From: Helicobacter pylori Shi112
GTDB taxonomy: Bacteria > Campylobacterota > Campylobacteria > Campylobacterales > Helicobacteraceae
Assembly (NCBI RefSeq): GCF_000277405.1
Contig: NC_017741.1
Span: forward strand, 434,001-498,000
Direction: 5' to 3'
DNA: 64,000 nt
The notes under the pieces: model-generated
What the model was told of the DNA's origin: nothing
Databases searched by the model: none
Seen by the model: only the letters and a program-made list of their open reading frames with translations
Shown: piece after piece, positions 59,839 through 64,000 of the stretch
Position numbering within the stretch: the stretch's first letter is position 1
Layout: each line of letters begins with the position of its first letter
Program-made: the position numbers and the translations under genes

Positions 59839-61866
59839 TTAAAAGGTTTTAAGGGTTTGTTTTTCAAAGTAATCCTGCGAATTTAAAGGATCGTTAGGGT
59901 TTGAAACTTTAATGTAACGGCCTTTAGAATTTAACTCATAGCGTTTCAAGGTGTCTTTTAATTGGATTTCTAAAATATGCAACAACTTATTAGCGATCTT
60001 TGGGTTTGTGGCCGGGACAAGCAATTCCACGCGCCTTTCTAAATTTCTGGGCATTAAATCCGCGCTAGAAAAATAGATATTCTCATGTTTAAAATAATAA
60101 ATGCGTGCATGTTCTAAATATTTCCCCACAATAGAATACACCCTGATATTTTCACTCAATCCCTTGACTTGGGGCTTTAAACAGCAAATCCCTCTAATAA
60201 TGAGATCAATTTTAACCCCTTTTTGAGAGGCTTGATAGAGCCATTCAATGATTTCGCTATCCACTAGGGCGTTGGCTTTTAAAATGATATAGCCTTCTTG
60301 TTGGTGATTCATTTCATTTTGAATGAGTTCAATGATTTTAGGCTTGATCTGTTTGGGCGCCATAAAAAGCGTTTCTAGAGCGCTATTAGTCGCACTGCTA
60401 GTGAGCAAGGAATGGAAAAGCTTGATAGTGTCGTTAGCGATTTCATTTTTAGCGCTAAAAAAACTCACATCGGTATAGATTTTAGCGCTCAAAGGGTTGT
60501 AATTGCCCGTGCTTAAATGGGTGAAATGGCGTAATTGGTTGTCTGTTTTTTTAGTGATCACTAGCATTTTGGCATGCACTTTGAGTTTGAAAACGCCATA
60601 AACGACTAACGCGCCCGCCCTTTCTAAAGCTTTTGCCCAATGCAGATTGCTCTCTTCATCAAAGCGCGCTTTTAATTCCACTAAAACGCTCACTTGAATC
60701 TTGCTCGCCGCTTCAATTAAGGCTTTGACAATGGGGGAATGCTTGCCCACACGATAAAGCGTCATTTTGATAGAAAGGGTGGTGGGATCGCTAGCGGCTT
60801 GCTCTATTAGATCAACCACAGGCTCAAAACTTTCATACGGGTGGAACAGCAACAGATCTTGCTTTTCTATGGATTTAAAGAGATCGTTTTCATTGAAATG
60901 AGGGTGGATTTTGGGCGTGAAATTGGGCGATTTAAGCGCTTTAAAATCGCTATGACTGACCAATTCCCACAAATCCCCTAAATTGAGCATGATCGCGCTT
61001 TTATAGGCATGCATGCCGGTGAGTTTGCGCTTTTTGTAAGAGTGGGTTTGAAAACTCCTTAAAGACGCTAAAAGGGTTTTTAAAAGCTCTTGACTCCCTT
61101 TTTGGGTTTGCAAGCGCACGATTTCGCCTTGATTGCGTTTCCTTAAACTCTTACTCATCAAATCCGCATAATCATGCGCTTCATCTTCAGTGATGGCAAT
61201 ATCCGCATCGCAAGTTACCCTAAACGCCATGCAATCTAAAATCTCATGCTCTAAAAACAATTCTTCTAAATGCGCTTCTACGATTTCTTCAGCCAGCACA
61301 AACAAGCCTTTTTCTAGCTCTACAAAACGGAAGATAAAAGAGGGGAGTTTGATGAGCGCATAGGAGGTGGTTTGGGTTTCTTTGTCTTTAATGCGGGCAA
61401 AAAGCGCGAAAGTCAAATTCCCCAAAGGCGGGAAAGTGTGCGAAGAATCCAACTTAAAAGGCAAAGCTAACGCATAAAGTTGCTCTTTAAAATAGGTTTT
61501 AGCCTTAGCTTTTTGCTCCAAATTCAATTCATTATAGGGGGTGATACAAAGCCCTTTTTTAAAGAGTAGGGCTTGGATTTTTTGGAATTCCAACTCCCTT
61601 TCTTCAATTTCATGCGCTAAATAATGCTTGATTTTTTCTAATTGTTCTTCAGGGTTTGCGCCATCAATGCCTTTAGAGGCGATTTTATGCTCATAGAGTT
61701 GTTTAAGCCCTGCCACTCTTATCATGTAAAATTCGTCTAAATTCGTGTCATAAATGGCTAAAAATTTCAAGCGCTCTAATAAAGGCAAGCTCTCATCTTT
61801 GGCTTCATTTAAAACCCTTGTGTTAAAAGCTAACCATGAAAGCTCTCGGTTAAAGAAACGATTCAA
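59839..61866 (-). CDS. ppk: Polyphosphate kinase Ppk1
   Basis: Ppk makes inorganic polyphosphate from ATP. The 675-residue protein has the N-terminal FFNRELSWLAFNTRVLNEA block, the catalytic core with LYRVGKHSPIVKALIEAA, LKARFDEESNLHWAKALE, the phosphorylated-His segment LKVHAKMLVITKK, and HLSTGNYNPLSAKIYTDVSFF. It is first in a long minus-strand operon that continues to pgsA. Confidence 0.97.
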   Translation of the reverse strand: MNRFFNRELSWLAFNTRVLNEAKDESLPLLERLKFLAIYDTNLDEFYMIRVAGLKQLYEHKIASKGIDGANPEEQLEKIKHYLAHEIEERELEFQKIQALLFKKGLCITPYNELNLEQKAKAKTYFKEQLYALALPFKLDSSHTFPPLGNLTFALFARIKDKETQTTSYALIKLPSFIFRFVELEKGLFVLAEEIVEAHLEELFLEHEILDCMAFRVTCDADIAITEDEAHDYADLMSKSLRKRNQGEIVRLQTQKGSQELLKTLLASLRSFQTHSYKKRKLTGMHAYKSAIMLNLGDLWELVSHSDFKALKSPNFTPKIHPHFNENDLFKSIEKQDLLLFHPYESFEPVVDLIEQAASDPTTLSIKMTLYRVGKHSPIVKALIEAASKIQVSVLVELKARFDEESNLHWAKALERAGALVVYGVFKLKVHAKMLVITKKTDNQLRHFTHLSTGNYNPLSAKIYTDVSFFSAKNEIANDTIKLFHSLLTSSATNSALETLFMAPKQIKPKIIELIQNEMNHQQEGYIILKANALVDSEIIEWLYQASQKGVKIDLIIRGICCLKPQVKGLSENIRVYSIVGKYLEHARIYYFKHENIYFSSADLMPRNLERRVELLVPATNPKIANKLLHILEIQLKDTLKRYELNSKGRYIKVSNPNDPLNSQDYFEKQTLKTF

Positions 61867-61914
61867 TAGAAATCCTTTAAATCATCATGTTTAAAAATCA
61901 GTTTGTTTGGTGTG

Positions 61915-61920
61915 ATTATA
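61915..61920 (-). promoter_or_regulatory. Probable -10 box of the ppk operon
   Basis: TATAAT on the minus strand would start transcription near 61908, about 40 bases before the ppk ATG. Confidence 0.55.
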
Positions 61921-61958
61921 TAATGAAATGATAATAATTGAAGCTTTTTAAAAAGTCA

Positions 61959-62036
61959 TGGTCGGAGTAGCGGGATTCAAACCCACGACCTCACCCACCC
62001 CAAGGGTGCGCGCTAATCAGGCTGCGCCATACTCCG
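61959..62036 (-). tRNA. tRNA-Pro (anticodon GGG)
   Basis: On the minus strand, 78 bases fold as a tRNA with acceptor strands CGGAGTA and TACTCCG, discriminator A and encoded CCA. The anticodon stem CACCC/GGGTG encloses the loop TTGGGGT, giving GGG. The C1-G72 pair is the usual proline identity element. Confidence 0.96.
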
Positions 62037-62051
62037 CAATCAAAAAGGGAA

Positions 62052-62057
62052 ATTGTA
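62052..62057 (-). promoter_or_regulatory. Probable -10 box of tRNA-Pro
   Basis: TACAAT on the minus strand (context CGCTACAATTTCC) would start transcription near 62046, ten bases before the tRNA 5' end. Confidence 0.6.
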
Positions 62058-62163
62058 GCGCGAGTTTGCTTAGTTATTGTTTAAAAACTCTTTTTTGTAA
62101 AACTTCATTTAACCCTAAAAGATCGCTTAAAATTTTTTTAGCGTTTTTTGGGTTGATTTATTC

Positions 62164-62169
62164 TATAAT
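62164..62169 (+). promoter_or_regulatory. -10 box of the small-peptide message
   Basis: TATAAT lies in TTCTATAATAAACGAACG, giving a start near 62176 and a leader of about 100 bases. The leader has TAGTAATCTC at 62183-62192, a hairpin GGGGTAAC/GTTACCCC at 62237-62260, and the Shine-Dalgarno AAAGGAG at 62262-62268. Confidence 0.7.
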
Positions 62170-62175
62170 AAACGA

Positions 62176-62318
62176 ACGCAAGTAGTAATCTCTTGGTTTT
62201 CTCTTTAGTTGCGGTATTTGGAGTATGTTAGGGTTGGGGGTAACAATGGGCGGTTACCCCGAAAGGAGATAACCTACATGAGATTACTATTAGTAATCAT
62301 AGTTTTAATGGTATACGC
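62176..62318 (-). ncRNA. Predicted antisense RNA (antitoxin) to the small-peptide message
   Basis: A TATAAT box on the minus strand at 62325-62330, inside the peptide's last codons, would start an RNA near 62318. It would run through the peptide start, the Shine-Dalgarno and the leader hairpin, complementary to all of them. No clear terminator is seen on this strand, so the left end given here is a guess set at the start of the sense message. Confidence 0.45.
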
Positions 62319-62334
62319 AACGCCATTATACTAA
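62278..62334 (+). CDS. 18-residue hydrophobic peptide, probable type I toxin
   Basis: The peptide is MRLLLVIIVLMVYATPLY, almost wholly hydrophobic after one Arg. A strong AAAGGAG lies nine bases before the ATG. TAGTAATCTC near the message 5' end is an exact complement of GAGATTACTA, which starts on the G of this ATG, so the start codon can be closed in the full-length transcript. Codons 2-8 contain the perfect inverted repeat GATTACTATTAGTAATC. An antisense promoter overlaps the last codons. The layout is that of AapA/IsoA type I toxin-antitoxin loci; the peptide itself does not resemble AapA as I remember it. Confidence 0.65.
   Translation: MRLLLVIIVLMVYATPLY
62325..62330 (-). promoter_or_regulatory. 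-10 box of the antisense RNA
   Basis: On the minus strand this reads TATAAT in TTTTAGTATAATGGCG. The box is built from the codons for Pro-Leu-Tyr and lies nine bases from the end of the peptide gene. Confidence 0.6.
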
Positions 62335-62363
62335 AATTTTGGCTCTGGCACAAGAGCGCTAGG

Positions 62364-62410
62364 GTCAAATCTATGGTTACTAGCGGATTTGACTCAAACT
62401 TTTAATTTTT
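62364..62410 (+). terminator. Probable terminator of the small-peptide message
   Basis: GTCAAATC (62364-62371) and GATTTGAC (62386-62393) form a perfect eight-pair stem, followed by TCAAACTTTTAATTTTT. CGCTAG and CTAGCG beside it allow an alternative fold. The remaining bases to the hsdS end at 62511 are T-rich and show nothing else. Confidence 0.6.
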
Positions 62411-62510
62411 GAAACTTCTTTTTCTTTAAAAAATTTCTTTTGATGACAAAACTTCTCTTTCTTGTAACTAAAGGGTTTTTACCCCTTAAAAAGTTTTGTT
62501 TTAAAATTTT

Positions 62511-63551
62511 TCATTGGGGTTTGACTTGTTGTTTTAGGAGTAGGGGGAGTAGAAAATCTCTGATTTGTTCTAATTTTTTAGAAGTTCTTGTGTTAATGGA
62601 TATAAGCGTGAGTAGGGGCATAATAATTTGATTAAATTTTTTAATTTCATGCACGGACGGCATGTAAATAGGATATTTTTTAAGCAAATTTTTTTGTAAG
62701 TGTTTAAGGCTAGTTCCTTGAAAAAAGCTTTGATTGATATGGGTTTTTATACTTGAGAGCAATAAATATAAATAGTCGCTAAATTCGTTAGCGCAAATAC
62801 ACCAAGTATCCGTTGAATAAGAAGCTTTGCCTACATAAAATTTAATACCAGCATTACCGCCAGTGTTTAAAAAGCAATTTCTGCCATCAATGATCGCTTT
62901 AGGATAGGATAGGATATTATCTCCGCTTGTAAAAAAGGGGTATTTATCTTGGGTTTTTTGGGCGTTTTTAACCATAATACTAGATTTAGGATTTTCAATA
63001 ATAATTTGTTCTAGCTTTGCATTTTTAGGTTTGTATTTGAAATAATATTCATAGACTTTATAAGCGAGCGTGTGTAAAAGCTCATTGATTTTGTGGTTGT
63101 TTTCAATCTTATTTTGAATGCTATTAAAAATTTTAGCGATTGTAAAATTGATTGTAGGGATTTTGAAATCCATCATGTGTGTTTTATTGCCTCTTGGCAT
63201 TTTAGAACCTTGACTGCCTGAACACGCATAATCAGTAAAAATTTGACTAGATAAAATCGCAAAAAGTGTGGCGCTATCAATGTGTTTAGCCCTAAACACT
63301 AGGACATCAGAACTGCAACCGCCTTTTTGTTTGGCTCTATAAACTTTTCTAAAATAAAGTCTTATATTTGACAACAAAACATCATCTTTTTGAAATGATC
63401 TGACCTTTCCTTGTGGGATATTGATGTTTTTAAGTGTATCAATACCGCCTAAATTTTGGCACATGTTATCCGTAGTTATATAGTGATTGATTTCATTTGA
63501 TTGTATGGTATCATTGATTAAAGTTGCATAGTCTTGTAGAGTTTTACTCAA
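62511..63551 (-). CDS. hsdS: Type I restriction-modification specificity subunit HsdS
   Basis: HsdS chooses the DNA site for a type I enzyme. The 346-residue protein has two target-recognition halves separated by conserved helical spacers: IFNSIQNKIENNHKINELLHTLAYKVYEYYF near 140-170 and LEQIRDFLLPLLLKQQVKPQ at the C-terminus. The first half has KVRSFQKDDVLLSNIRLYF, typical of the recognition fold. It is somewhat shorter than many HsdS proteins. Its start overlaps hsdM by eight bases. hsdS genes in H. pylori swap recognition domains readily. Confidence 0.9.
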   Translation of the reverse strand: MSKTLQDYATLINDTIQSNEINHYITTDNMCQNLGGIDTLKNINIPQGKVRSFQKDDVLLSNIRLYFRKVYRAKQKGGCSSDVLVFRAKHIDSATLFAILSSQIFTDYACSGSQGSKMPRGNKTHMMDFKIPTINFTIAKIFNSIQNKIENNHKINELLHTLAYKVYEYYFKYKPKNAKLEQIIIENPKSSIMVKNAQKTQDKYPFFTSGDNILSYPKAIIDGRNCFLNTGGNAGIKFYVGKASYSTDTWCICANEFSDYLYLLLSSIKTHINQSFFQGTSLKHLQKNLLKKYPIYMPSVHEIKKFNQIIMPLLTLISINTRTSKKLEQIRDFLLPLLLKQQVKPQ

Positions 63552-64000
63552 ACCTAACCCCTTTTAAAGTTTCTAAAATTTCTTGTTGCAAGCTCTGGCT
63601 TTCATCAAAAAGGCTTGTTAATTTGCTTGAATATTGTTGCATCAAGTTTTCAAACTCTGCTTGGCTTATTTTCTCGCTTGTGTCTTCTATAGTGAAATAC
63701 TGCCCGGGGTTTAGAGAATAGTTTTTTTCTGTAATCTCATTAAAAGAAACCAGAGCGCAAAAATCCGCTTTTTGGGTTTTATTTTGAAAAGTTTCTAAAA
63801 TCAAATCAATATCGCTCCCTCTTAAGCGCGTTTTTTTGTTTTTGTTTTCGGTGTATTCTTCGCCGAGTTTGGAAGCGTCAATCAAAACCACTTCATTTGC
63901 GCTTGGCGTTTTTTTAAAAAAGATGATGCTCACATTAGTGCCGGTGTTGGCAAAAACTTGACTGGGCATGCAAATCACCCAATAAACGAGCTTTTCATCC
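63544..64000 (-). CDS. hsdM: Type I restriction-modification methyltransferase subunit HsdM (C-terminal part only; cut by the right edge)
   Basis: The frame is open to the window edge, reading DEKLVYWVICMPSQVF and ANTGTNVSIIFFKK, the LPxxVFxxTGxxxxIlxxxK region after the catalytic motif of N6-adenine methyltransferases. The end has a helical C-terminal region that contacts HsdS. The catalytic NPPF-type motif lies outside the window. The short frame start at 63978 is a GTG inside the gene and not the real start. Confidence 0.88.
   Translation of the reverse strand, partial: DEKLVYWVICMPSQVFANTGTNVSIIFFKKTPSANEVVLIDASKLGEEYTENKNKKTRLRGSDIDLILETFQNKTQKADFCALVSFNEITEKNYSLNPGQYFTIEDTSEKISQAEFENLMQQYSSKLTSLFDESQSLQQEILETLKGVRFE

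Noticed and set aside
61958..62185. 75-codon plus-strand frame crossing tRNA-Pro
   Set aside because: It runs through the tRNA gene and the promoter of the small-peptide locus, with no recognisable protein features.
62440..62631. 63-codon plus-strand frame before and into hsdS
   Set aside because: It overlaps the hsdS 3' end on the other strand and reads as its shadow.

Overview
The window is chromosomal DNA of Helicobacter pylori. The evidence is the low GC content, the dense short-gap operons, the frequent TTG/GTG starts, the Hop-like outer-membrane proteins, the RepG small RNA, and a gene order that follows, from memory, the 26695 locus series from HP1072 (copA) down to HP1010 (ppk). Function names rest on motifs and synteny read by eye; no database search was run.

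Layout. 1-5707: a minus-strand operon cheY1-prmA-ftsH-(small orf)-pssA-copA, with copA running off the left edge. 5998-10209: an outer-membrane protein, tRNA-Ser(GGA), then a minus-strand run tatB-tatC-queA-rsmG and two small genes. 10364-12591: tRNA-Sec followed by an accessory restriction-modification gene in which a cytosine methyltransferase and a PD-(D/E)xK nuclease are one reading frame. 12749-14578: ruvB and panB. 14727-25344: plus-strand envelope and translation genes (three outer-membrane proteins, an M23-like protein, minC, lpxC, tsaB-like, thrB, ylxR, infB, rbfA, rimP). 25452-33365: acs, a metallophosphoesterase, the sRNA RepG, the orphan regulator HP1043 (hsrA), a DHH protein and flhA.

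33504-43643: rpsO, the O-antigen ligase, aroQ, pepQ, then the flagellar cluster folK-flhF-flhG-orf-fliA-fliM-fliY with two trailing genes. 43663-46694: fur with its own operator, then rarA-hspR-cbpA. 46862-54366: an outer-membrane protein, a 5'-3' exonuclease whose N-terminus looks frameshifted, HP1021, ispDF, htrA and rocE. 54560-61866: a long minus-strand operon ppk-pyrD-M16 protease-dapA-SDR-membrane protein-pgsA. 61959-64000: tRNA-Pro(GGG), a probable type I toxin-antitoxin locus, then the hsdS and hsdM genes of a type I restriction system (hsdM cut by the right edge).

The most unusual part is the 62160-62410 interval. It has a sense promoter, a structured leader, a strong Shine-Dalgarno, an 18-residue hydrophobic peptide, and an antisense promoter lying on the peptide's last codons. 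Ten bases near the 5' end of the message can pair perfectly with the start-codon region. This is the architecture of the H. pylori AapA/IsoA modules but with an unrelated-looking peptide. Secondary points are the fused methyltransferase-nuclease with an internal translation start, an irregular tRNA-Sec acceptor stem, and a short-chain dehydrogenase that looks like an enoyl-ACP reductase of the FabL type.
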